Part shown: positions 35,223 to 46,036 of the stretch, one piece after another
How positions within the stretch are numbered: position 1 is the stretch's first letter
Layout of the letters: each line of letters begins with the position of its first letter
Origin: Ophioderma brevispina
Taxonomy: Eukaryota > Echinodermata > Ophiuroidea > Amphilepidida > Ophiodermatidae
Assembly: GCA_023653785.1 (NCBI GenBank)
Contig: JAMKCH010056617.1
Span: 62,001-126,000, forward strand
DNA length: 64,000 nucleotides
Reading direction: 5' to 3'
Position numbers and translations under genes: made by a program
The notes under the pieces: generated by a model
Told to the model about the DNA's origin: nothing
The model's database searches: none
The model's input: the letters and a program-made list of their open reading frames with translations, nothing else

Positions 35223-38135
35223 ACTTTTTAAAATTAAAACTAAATAAATACCCAAAAAAGGAGGAAAGAGGAAAAGAGTTTTTAAAACTATTTTAAAATG
35301 ACGGGGAAAATAAGATTTGTATTTTATAATGACGTTACTTACGACGTTATTAACACATTTTATAGGTTAGAACGATTTTCATTAGTCGTATTTTACATTA
35401 AAACAAGTTAAGTTACAAAAGAACGGAAATTATTACGGAAAAATATAATAACGGTCGCGTATAAATACTACCTTTTTTCAAATGTGTTGTAGTATTTTCT
35501 TTTAGCCACTGTTTATTGACAGGTTTATGCTTCCAAATGGTAATTTTTAGGTTAGATATAGGTAATGGTAATAATAAAGCGTGAAGATTACTGAATAAAT
35601 AATCGCGGTTTTACCCATAATTTAAAAGGTAAAGGCTGGTAAAATTAAGAACAACCTTGAGACTTTAACAGTGTGTGTAGGATTGATTTTTCGTTCCCTG
35701 AGTCAGTAAATAGCTCTTGAAATGGTTCTTCAGGACCACTGACCAATGACTTAGCATAATAGTATATCTGGATGGGAATTTCGACAAAGGCAGCTATTGA
35801 CTTAGACCGTTCAAATAAACCAATAGTTCTCCAAGTTTCAATTGGTTCAGCGACATCTGCAACAGTTTATTCTACGTACTTTGATTTTTATCAAGTACTG
35901 TTGAGAGACGAAAAGGTCAATGACTATTCGCACTAAATCGGGTTTTGTGGTTTTTTTAAACAACTGCTCAGACTGATAAGTTCGGGTATTTGTTGTGACA
36001 AGTTTGTGCAGCGCGAACAGAAACTGACTATTACCGTGTTCGACACGTTTACTGCATGGGACTAATATTGTCCATGGGGACATAGACTATGTTTGCAATA
36101 AGATGCGAGATTGAAACCAAATCGTCATTTCGTTTGCGTTTAGCGAGGATGTGATGTTTAAAACAGATATTGACGTTTTTGCTAAATCTCTCTCTGGGTG
36201 GAAAGCGTTGGTAGTCGGTCGTTAAGTTCTCCATTTCCTATATCTAATATTTTTGCGTTGTTATTAAAACACGCTTACATCGGCACTGCAAAATAAAGGT
36301 ATGTGATATGTATAGAAAAGCGTAGTACGTTAAATGTATTTCCTACATCACACGTCAGTTGTCCAACAATTACATTCTCAAAAGAAATACACATGTACTG
36401 CGTCTAAACCGTTGTTTGTGAAATTACACCTTTTGTCTTTCATATCCTGATCTATAAAATGACAAACTCCAGCCCTTACCATATATGTGCGTAATCGAAG
36501 CTGATATACTAATTGCCGTTGTGAAACACAAGTTCTTGAATGCATAAAAAATGAACTCTTTTAAGGTGATTTTTTTGAAAATGGAAATGAAACATTAATA
36601 AATGCGAAGTGGAATACGCATCCAGAAAATTTTGTAAATTTTATTGATATGTTGAGCGAGAGCCACTCGCACGAGAGGTAGAGTGGATCCACTGTGCTGC
36701 TGCTATTTCCACTGTAGGTAGATGATGCCGATTAAGCTTTGGGTGTTCATTTACGCTAAAATTCGATTCCCGTTATAGACATCCTTAATGAAGGTTTTTC
36801 ATCATGTACATTTTGTCATTCATGGATTTTAGGGTGGGTGGAGGACTATCTTAGTCATCACAAGGAATGTGTACCCTGTCGGATAGTTTAAAAAATATGG
36901 AGTTATGTTGTTGTTTTCATTTTTATGTCCCTGTAGAAAAGTTAGAACGTATTTTTCATATTATCTCCAGTTTATTCAATTCCAATATGTGAGCCTCAAT
37001 CAAATTACATGGAATTTCACATTATAACTACATATGTTAAATCTGACAATCACCGCAACAAGGATTTCTGCGGTAGCATTGTTGTCTTGTAGATATAGGG
37101 GCAATTCACCCCCCTAATCCAATGCAGTGGTCCGTCTGTGATCTTGTTCAAAAGTGCATCTAAATTGGCAGTTTAAGGGCATCTGTCACGTCGTTGACCC
37201 TTACACAATCTAAATCCCGATAATTAGTAAACCCAATAAGTCAATTAAACACAATAAATATACCACCAATCAATAAAAAAGGCACACATAGTAAGGCACT
37301 TACAAAATACAATTATGGATGCGATTCTTTTGAAAAAGAGTCGTTTCTGAATGCAATTGCGGTGGTTTATAGCACTATGAAGGTTATGTCCATGACATCT
37401 GATTTGGTAGGGGAAGGAGATCACTTGACGAAGCTTTTTAGCTAACCTAAGGGAATGTACTCCCTCCTAACATTATAGGGAGTCAAGGTCACGTTTATCG
37501 AGACATTGCAATATGAGATAGGTTTTGACCTGACCAGGCAGTAAAGAGAATGCCATACTGAGTCAACATATATTCACCTAGTGATCTGAGATAACCTTAC
37601 ATACTCGAAAAAATTTATTTATGATAAACTAAAGTTTTTTTTTAATTGCCCGGAAACTATCTATGAAGATCTCGACGATTGTGTGTGATTACAATTTCGT
37701 TCACCCCCTCCCTCCTCTCCCCCCCCATTTGTGATCCATTTCTAGTATTTGTTCTGCCAATCCCAGATTTTCTTACAGCATGATACTCAATTGACTTAGT
37801 TACCACTACCGCGCGGACCAAAATTTTGAATATATTCAAAATCTGTACACTTATTTTTTTTTTATACTGAACGACCCATTGAGCCAGGAAAATTCACGTT
37901 GAAATATGATGATAAGTGATGCTATGAAGAAAAATAGTCTCATTAGAATAACTTAAATTTAAAAACAATAGAGAGAAATAATAAACACAACAAAACATCA
38001 TTACTAGGCTAATTCATTTATCTTATCAATATTGGAAAATATAAACCCTACTGATGTTTGCGGCACGATGAAGGCCAAAAAATATGACTACATAGTTTAG
38101 AATAGGTAGGGCGTTCCTTTTAACCATAATTTATT
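35223..38135. other. Long AT-rich intergenic stretch
   Basis: No supported gene; frames up to 78 codons only, none recognisable. Confidence 0.45.
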
Positions 38136-38450
38136 TTTTCGATAGCGGGCCTTTTGTATTAAACGAAATCCTTTGCCAAAGGGCTATCCTTAGGCCAGAA
38201 TCAACCGTTACCTAAAAGATCCAATTCTCAGATACACCCATTAGGAGGCCCACTATTCAGCATATTCTGAGTAGCGCGCCTTCTCATTATGAGTAACGGG
38301 CTTTCTGAATAGTAGGCCTCTTTTTCCTTTATTAAAAGGGCCCGATTGTCAGAATTGTCTGAGGTAGCGGGCTTCTCGAGTAGCGGGCCCCTTTTCCATT
38401 TTATTAATAGAGTACGCTAGTCAAGAATTTCTGGGTAAAGGGACTCATAA
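38136..38450. repeat. Degenerate short-unit repeat, core GAGTAGCGGGCCTTTT
   Basis: The core recurs near 38141, 38269, 38290, 38308, 38361 and 38377 with substitutions and variable spacing. Pieces such as ATTCTGAG, TTATTAAAAGGGCCC and TTTATTAATAG lie between. It may be a decayed minisatellite; unit length is not constant. Confidence 0.5.
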
Positions 38451-38524
38451 ACATGCGGTATAGCCTTTTTTTTTGGGTATTAAAAAGGTTCATTTCTTTT
38501 GGGAGTTACAAACTACCGGTAATT

Positions 38525-39000
38525 TCTTAGTTTTCTCTTGCTTCTCTCCTCCTCACTTTCTTCCTTCTCCCTTTCTTCTTCTCTCCTACCTCCCGCTCTT
38601 CCACTTTCTTTTATAATGTTTGTTATCTTTTTTTATTTATTTATTCTCTATATTTCTACTTTAACTTTTTACTTAATTCCTTCCTTTACTTACTCGACTT
38701 CTTATTTTCTTTATTTCTTCTCTTTTACTAGTTCTTCCAACCTCACTTGTTTCCTTCCAAGCTTTCTTTGCCTTTTTTTTCTATTTATGCTGCTTTATTA
38801 CTTCATTCTATGATTGTTTTTGTTTTTCATGTGTCATATTTCGTTTCATTTTTTCCGTTCTTTGTGTTTGTCTTTCTTTTCATTTCCCTCTTTTGTGTTT
38901 ATAGATAAATATTGTTCAATCTCCTTTCAGACTTTTATTTCGCCTTCTTTATTTGCTCCCTGGCTCTCTCCTCTCTCTCTCTCTCTCCCCTTGCTTGACT
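38525..39000. repeat. T/C-rich low-complexity block ending in (CT)n
   Basis: TTCTTC, CTCTCC and TTTTATTT words dominate. A clean CT repeat lies at about 38966-38988. Long open frames here (91 and 94 codons) reflect composition, not coding. Confidence 0.8.
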
Positions 39001-40849
39001 TGCTGCGTCTTTCTTGGTTTTTTCTGTCAATCATTTTGGACAAAATGCACAATCTTGGTTATCAGCTACCGAATTACCCAGGGAGACTGAATGTATAACA
39101 AGTGTTTCAGTTGTATTCCACTTAAAGCTCGATCTCTTATGCCCAAAATCTGGAATTAAAGCTTCTTGCTTTGATATTCAATCTAGTGTTTTGCATTAAG
39201 GGATTAGCAGCGATTGCTAATCCGAAAACATCGAAAAAAAATCTCAAAATTCATATTTTTATATTTTTTTTATTGGCAATGGATATGCGAACATAACCTG
39301 CAATGGTTGGCTTGAAAATCCGGTATTAAAGACAAGTGAGTACTTTTTATCTGATCTGTAATTTCTATACGTGCGTTCAAACTCCGGACTTGTGATCAAA
39401 ACAGCCTTTCTAGTGAATATCACAGATTTTCAGGTTTATTTGGCCACCATGATCGATACAGTTTGACCCAAACACAAACATTATGGATCTTTGTTATTCT
39501 GTACTGGTGTGGAAACCAACAATCAGCTGTTTAGTGCAGATTTGAGACGCCGTCGCTGTATGTCTATATGCTGGTAACGTATGACAAATTTCTTCAAATA
39601 CTTATTTTTTTTACTAAGCCTGTCTAAAAAAAATGGTACAATCAGAAAAAAATTTGTGTTAAAATATGAAATTTTTCAAAATAAGTCCTTCTTACATAAT
39701 ATTAAAGAACAAAGAACAGGCTTTCAATGGTGGTTGTCATTTATTGCTTTTGTCAATCCAGAATATAATCAATTTAATGCGAAACACCAAAATCGATTTT
39801 GTGTGACCACTTTTAGCATGGGCAGAGTGCTTCGCCCAGTTTGCCATGCTGTCTTAAAACTCAAAACAAAAGATTGCAACTTGACAAGAGAAACAGAAAC
39901 AAAAACACAGCTGGAAAGTAAACAAAAGAAGTCTAGTTGATAGACACAAGTTTTAATAGTAAACATAATCCAGTTTCCATGATAAATATCATCTTTTCAT
40001 AAATAATAAACAATACAAATATTTAGTGCCACGTCAATGTGGAAAGGGAATTTGAATTATTTCAAAATGGTATGGTTAAAATCTGGCCAGAAGGAATGTC
40101 AATTGCAACCAAAATAACACTCAAATCCAAAGGAAATGGTTTAGGATGTTTTAGAATATTTGCCACTTTTGCGCATTTACTAATTATTGAAGTCAATAAA
40201 AATTGAATTTGGAGCAAAGTATCAAATGTTGTAGGATTTGCGTTTCATGATGCCGGCGTTACGCTCATGGTTCTCTTTAACAAGAACAGTATGTCGAATG
40301 TTATAACTTTATCTTACAGCCAGAACTATGTCAAACTTCCCCACCATAAGAACTTTAGAGGTTCTTTATGAAGTTAATCCCATTTTTAAAGGATGTTCAT
40401 ATCTGCTCAAGTGTGAATAACTTATGTTAACAATTCATTCACGTTTGTCCTCAACCAGAAGTGGCACAAACTCGATCCCTGTGTTCCGCAGTAGGTAAAC
40501 TGGAGTTTTTTCTCGATTGCAAACAGCAATGAGATTGAACAAAAAATCCTGGCAAAGCCGGTATTTTCTCTTGAATGTGATTACAAAACGAGGACTATTT
40601 ATATTGAGATAAATATTGAAAAAAATCGGTGTTTTATTGTACCATTTTTTTGAAGGTGGACAGGCTGTATGGTGGTTGGTTTCTACATTAAAGCAGTAGC
40701 CCGTTATATGGAATTGTACAAAATTATCCCTGATTAATAAGTTAACAAACATGCATTTCCACATTTTTCGATTCTCTCGCATTATCGATGCCTAATGCCC
40801 TTGAAGTGAAGAGCTGGCTTTGATGATACGATACAAACTGAAAAAATTA
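39001..40849. other. Intergenic DNA, no supported gene
   Basis: The 119-codon + frame at 39581 is Lys/Gln/Phe-rich. The 115-codon minus frame at 40435-40782 ends RNTGIEFVPLLVEDKRE. Neither has a recognised domain. Parts of the two regions resemble each other in inverted orientation (GCCTGTC, then AAAAAATGGTACAAT) around 39619 and 40655, suggesting a shared repeat rather than genes. Confidence 0.35.
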
Positions 40850-42010
40850 GATTCTTGGCCAGGGCTTTCAGTGATTCGCAACGATCGTAATAGAGAGGGG
40901 TCTGCATTTATGTGAAACTCCTTAGCTTTAACAAAGAATCAGATTTACGTGAACGTAGTTTGAATCGGTGGGTGGGACAATTGTTTCCAAAATCAAAACA
41001 ATTATTACAGGTGTTTGCTATCGTTCTCAAACACAATCAGAATGGATTTTATTAATAAGTTAGATCAATTAATGGACAAAGTTCCAAATGACTCTGATGT
41101 CATTATTTGGGAAACGTGAAAATGTGTAGTCTTCGCCATGGTGCACATTATAAGAAATACTCTGAGATGCTTACTATGTCAGATTTCAGACAACTGATAT
41201 TACGCCGACAAGAGTGACTGCTACCTCAAAGTCCAGCTATTGACCATTATGCAATATATGAAAACATCAGCTAATATGCGATACCATATGGCGTCAGTGA
41301 TCATTACATATTTTCTCAAGAAGTATTGTTAAAATAAGTCATATTCTTATAAAAGGAACCAAATCCGTTCTCTGTTAAGGAAGTCCGAATCAAAAACGCA
41401 TTCGGAGCCTTGGATCTTGCTGAGATTCTTGTGATCATCATGAACGGATAGGTGCTTTGGCGTGATCTCGAAAAGAAGGACAGGCATATAAACCTGACCT
41501 AAGTTGGTAATAACCAGGTTCACATGACATCACAAATGCCAAAAGCCATTATATGGTTGATCAAAAATTAATGATGAAAATAAGGATAAATCCTAAACAA
41601 ATAAACCTTCAAGGACCTTGATATCAAAGAAAAATAGAAAAAAGTCGTCAAACAAAATTATTGTTTTGATTGGATGTGAAAATAAGCGGGGAACATTAAC
41701 TGATATTTTGTTGTATGAATGATGGTAGGTATTAAATCGAAAAAGAAATCAGTCTACCTTGGTCTTGAATTAAACCAACAGATTGCTGATGGTGCAAGAT
41801 CGATTTCAATATAGTACAAAAGGTAAATCAAAGCTTTTCAGCTTCATCGCCTATAATAGAGGGGTAATAATTTTAACTTTCAAGTGACAAAGATAAAAAA
41901 AAAAAAACCTAGAGCTGCTATTTTTATTTATAATTCTATAAAAGACTGAAACAGGGTGCCTGAAAAATTTCTAAACCACCGACAAGGAAATACAATTTAA
42001 AAAAAGATGC
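40850..42010 (+). mobile_element. LINE remnant: endonuclease and RT C-terminal ends, catalytic RT deleted
   Basis: The APE-type endonuclease region reads, across shifts: IITGVCYRSQTQ; NKLDQLMDKVPNDSDVII followed by a GD-like site near 41110; LRHGAHYKKYSEMLTMSDFR; PTRVTATS then an IDH-like site; and GVSDHYIF (the SDH catalytic motif, about 41295). About 400 bp later the C-terminal RT region appears (VYLGLELNQQIADGA, about 41755), then VPEKFLNHRQGN near the end (about 41960). The RT catalytic palm is missing, so a deletion removed roughly half the protein. Resembles CR1/L2/Rex-type LINEs. Non-functional. Confidence 0.6.
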
Positions 42011-42689
42011 AAAAAACTCACCCTTTGATCACGTGGATGTATTGCTTCTTAAGTAATCATGTTTTAAGGGGGGCTGGTGTTTAATGTATATATTGTTTGA
42101 TTTTTTGTTGATGATGTTGTATATCTCAATAAGGACCCATTTGGAAATTAATATTTTAGCTTAAGGGTTATCCTTGGTGTATTATCATTTAAATGTTTAC
42201 CTATCTTTATATTTGTATTTGTTAGATAAAATTTGTGCCCCCTTTTTCCCTTTGCTCAATATTGTTATGCTTTTTAAATGTATATATGCCCGAACAAAAT
42301 AAAATGTGATTTCTTCCACATAAGTACCATATAAAGAACATTCCAGCTTTCCTAATCATACATTTTTAAAGGCTACCTTTAGTTCACCCGAGAGGTTTTA
42401 GGGAGTCCTTTTAGTATTCTCGGGAGTGTTTCGTCCTTTATTTTGTGAAACGATATAAAAAAAGGATTAAAGGTGCTTGTTCCGATTTATGTGTATTGTG
42501 TTCTCTACTTGATATGAGACCCTGGAACTTGCACATACACCCCCATCAAGTACCGTGGGAAACAACCTTGCGGTTTTGATGGTAGACGCAATAACGCATG
42601 TTGCAAAGCCCTATCCAATACTGTGCTAATACTGATGGTTAACCACTAAAACGGCGGTTTTTTTTGTCTATATCTTGGTAATGAAATGT

Positions 42690-42830
42690 ATTTGAGGGCG
42701 AAAATTTCAGGATGACATTGAGAAAAATACGGCCTTTCATCTGGTATCAAAATCGATACTACTTCCGGGTAAATCGGGGGGGGGGGTCCCAAAGACGATC
42801 GGAACACGCACCTTTAAGTTTTTGTGATAA
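42690..42830 (+). repeat. Dispersed repeat family R3, copy 1
   Basis: Shares GACATTGAGAAAAATACG against GACAATGAGAAAATTACG, CCTTTCATC against CCTTTATC, ACTTCCGG against TCTTCCGG, and AAAGACGATCGGAACAC against GAAGACGATCGGAACAC with 47950-48080. A G10 run is inserted at about 42777-42786. Confidence 0.6.
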
Positions 42831-44504
42831 GATATTGTAGCGAGATACGTGAGCCTGAGCGGAATTAATAATATGAGACAAAAAACCTTGGTAGCGAGCA
42901 TATAAATTTGAAAGAAACAACCCATGCTTTCTCTTCTTGTCATAAAAATATACAGCTTGACCTCAAGAAACAAGAATATTAACTAATACCATTTGATTAA
43001 CTTACAAGAAATAATTGCAGACGGAGAAATGTTTTATGGTTGTCGTGATTGTCTCTGTATTCTTCAAATTGTACAAAGACTGATCGCACAAAAAGAAATG
43101 TCAAGCCAATCTCTCAACCGAGGCTAAGCATTCCGATTGAATTATTATAAAGTCATAAGTTCAAGATTATATAAAACATTAGTAGTTCTGAAATGGGAAC
43201 TTGTTTTGAAATCTAAGATGCCAGCTAGGCTTTTCCGAGCCAGAATTTAAATAATAATTCTACAAGTTTGGTCCATAAAGATAATTCCGAAAATCGCCGA
43301 AGGTTCATGACAGCTTTGTTTTGGTATGGAACTGTCGTGTTTACATGCATCAGCTGCACACCACCAGCGAACAAACTAAAATTGTTTCTAGATTTTTTCT
43401 AAAATATCGCTAATTTAAGGGGAGTTCATGCTTGCTTTACCTACTTCCGTTTTACACTTGCCAACACTCCATAATGATAATCCTCATCTAATTCCTCTTT
43501 TTGAAAGTCAACCCTGAATTTGATGTAAAATTCCCCGTAACAAATTGTTGAATACTGAATTTAAAGTAAACAAAAGTAAATAGTCTCATCTCAAACAAAA
43601 ATCAGTAAAATGTGAAGTTTATTAACATGCTATCATTATGATTGTAACCATTTTCTATTGAAATGTTAAACCAAGTTCAGCGTCAAATTTGAAAATTTTT
43701 GTCGTTCAGATCATTTTTTATGTAATAAACATCTGAATCTTATTAGTTGACTCCCTTAATTTTGCAGTGATCTGAACGATGGAATTTTTTAAAATTGGAA
43801 AATAAGAATAGTATACCAGGGGCTTCGGCACGGGTGTATGATGCAATGCGGGTATTATTAGTTATTAGGTGAGTTTTGGGGTGATACGGATTATAGTCGA
43901 GGAGTCTGTACAGATACAGATACAGAATCCGAGACCAGATATTATCCGTGTCACCTCAACACTCACCTAATAACGATTTTATCATACCCAAGCACAACAA
44001 AATAAGCACAAACATAGGGCCTAAAGAAAATTATTAGGGTGATTCATAAAACAAACAATACTTTACGTAAATTGACTGTAGGCCTATTGTTTTTAAATGA
44101 GTGCAAGGTGACGAATTTTCAGCGACAAGAATTTTTGAAATTTAACGGCCCTAAAAATAATCTTTTTTTTGATTCACAAACAAAATTATTAGTGTATATG
44201 AGAGCGATTATGCTGAAATCTTGTTCCAACTCGGTTCAACATTGCTAAAAATCGGCAAATTAGAGCAGTGATGTACGTCAAAAATGAACACCGATTTTTT
44301 TGTACTGATGCATGGTCACGCATGTTTATTTACAATTAGATAGATTGCACAATAGGGGAAATGGAAATTCCAAGATGTAAATTAGAAAATGAGTCAACTT
44401 GTTTATGCTTTGAGATCAAAACTTGTTGCAAAAAAGTAATTCCCCATGAAGTTATAATGTGAGGTGATGAAATGTAGATAGATTGTAATTTATGTGAAAT
44501 CTGA
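42831..44504. other. Intergenic DNA around the foldback element
   Basis: Apart from the palindrome at 43827-43993 there is no recognisable gene or RNA. Confidence 0.4.
43827..43993. mobile_element. Palindromic foldback element (about 167 bp)
   Basis: Almost the whole segment folds on itself. GGGTGTATGAT pairs with ATCATACCC; GTTATTAGGTGAGT with ACTCACCTAATAAC; GGGTGATACGGATTAT with ATTATCCGTGTCACC; the apex is CGAGGAGTCTGTA against TACAGAATCCGAGA. Only a few bases are left at the tip (CAGATACAGA). It is probably a MITE; no second copy was seen here. Confidence 0.75.
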
Positions 44505-45900
44505 TTGGATTCACCCCATAGGATGTTGCTTTATCGGATCCGATTCACTTTTCTTTGGTTTATGAGGCAGCAGCTAAATATGTGTAACGTTGGAGCCGCT
44601 CAGGTTGATTGGTTCGGGGTTGAGAAGTCTATTCTCCGGTGGGCGAAAGGTAGGGCACTCATTGAGAATGTGGGAGCTGCAGTCTATGATGGAGAACCAC
44701 ATTGAATTGGCAGGCTGGCGATGGCCGCAAACCCCCATCGGTGCATATTGCTGTTGAAGAGAACCGACTCCGTGCGAATCCGGTTTAAGGTGACCCATCA
44801 CTTGCGTGGGAAGATTGCTATCAGGTCGGGTAGTTCTGTCATAGGTGTATATAGAGAGTTGAGTGACGTCTTGGGTTCTAGCCCAGGCAGTATTCCATGT
44901 CGATTAATGAGTTGAATGGGGAGCTGGGAGAGAGTTGAGCAGAGTTGCGCAGAAAGGTCGGCGCGAGCGCAGTCTCTGTCTGCCGAGCTGGTGTGATTCT
45001 TAACGTGTTATGCAGCAGGTTTGTTTGTTGTCTAGCAGGCCCTTATTCACTAGTTTGTGCGTTGTGGTGTTTTCTTCCGAAGCCTGCAGGTGCAATGCCT
45101 GAAAGCAGTGGTTTAGCTAGAAAACAGATGAAGTAGGACGGAGGCAACCAGTTAATGGTTCTCAAGGTATCGTTGGAGTAATGTGTCCAGCTTCTTGTGT
45201 GAGGATGTTGCACCATGCTGGGGCGGCATTATCAGCAGCGCTGTAGACCAGAGCCAGGGCGGTGGTGCGTAGAGTCGTTGGGCTGCATGGCACCCCATGA
45301 GGATCCAGCCAAGTAGGCACAGAGGTTATTCCTCGAAGATTCATTGGCGCATTACGGACTCGAGGTGCTGCCCGGTAAGTAAGCTGACGGTCAAGCTTCA
45401 CTCCCAGATAGGTGGTGTAGGGATTGTATGGCAGAGCGTCCATTGCGCGGTTGATTTGAAGCTGGCGATGAGCCCATTTGGTGTTTGGTGGAAGGCGGTA
45501 GCGGTGGTCTTGCCTTCGCTCAGCTTCAGTCAGTCTCCAGGTCTTGAGATCTGCTGCAAGTAGGGCCCTATCTGCAGTAAAGTGTACTTTCTACTTCTGT
45601 CCATCTGCTGTCCGAGTGGAGGAGGCAAGATCGTCGGCATAGACATATTGTCTAGATGTTGTTTGAGGTAAATCGTGATAGACAAGTTGAACAGTATGGG
45701 AGCCAGTACAGATCTTGTGGTACTCCGTTCCTCAGACGAAGCAGACGACTACTATTGCCCATCACTGAGTCTTGAGAAAAAGCTACGGTTTTGCAAGGCA
45801 TGTTACATATGAAATTGTACAGGGTTGACGATCGGGATTTCCTGAGAATGTTGAGTGTCAGGCCCTGGTGCCACACGGGTGTCATATGCAGTAAGGGTCA
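44505..45900 (-). mobile_element. Jockey/CR1-like LINE, 3' half (RT palm to C-terminal tail), broken
   Basis: Reading right to left on the minus strand: the RT segment has RLRNGVPQDLYWLPY, a broken copy of the NGLPQGSVLAP motif (about 45720). The catalytic YADD follows at 45630-45641 (YVYADDLASS), then YLGVKLDRQLTYR near 45380-45420, and LRTTALALVYSAADNAAPAW near 45215-45275. The C-terminal tail holds CGHRQPA and a HILNECPTFRPP zinc-knuckle-like pattern near 44620-44740. The 5' half (endonuclease, early RT) is absent. Frames shift at least five times. It abuts the gypsy fragment at about 45900-46037, on the same strand. Confidence 0.75.
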
Positions 45901-46036
45901 ACCAAGATGGACGCCTGTTTACGACGATTTTCAAAGCTTTCCGCAATATCATTTGTGAGTTTTACGATCTGCTGGACAGTGCTCCGGCCACGTTCATCAG
46001 GCGGCCGATTGGTTCGAGGACGGACGATTTAACCTT

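Noticed and set aside
38538..39098. Two hydrophobic open frames as membrane proteins
   Set aside because: Phe/Leu/Ser strings come from a T/C-rich low-complexity block with a (CT)n run.
39581..39940. 119-codon + strand frame
   Set aside because: Lys/Gln/Phe-rich low complexity; no domain and no conserved partner.
40435..40782. 115-codon minus-strand frame ending VEDKRE
   Set aside because: No known domain; part of the sequence recurs in inverted form near 39619, pointing to a repeat.
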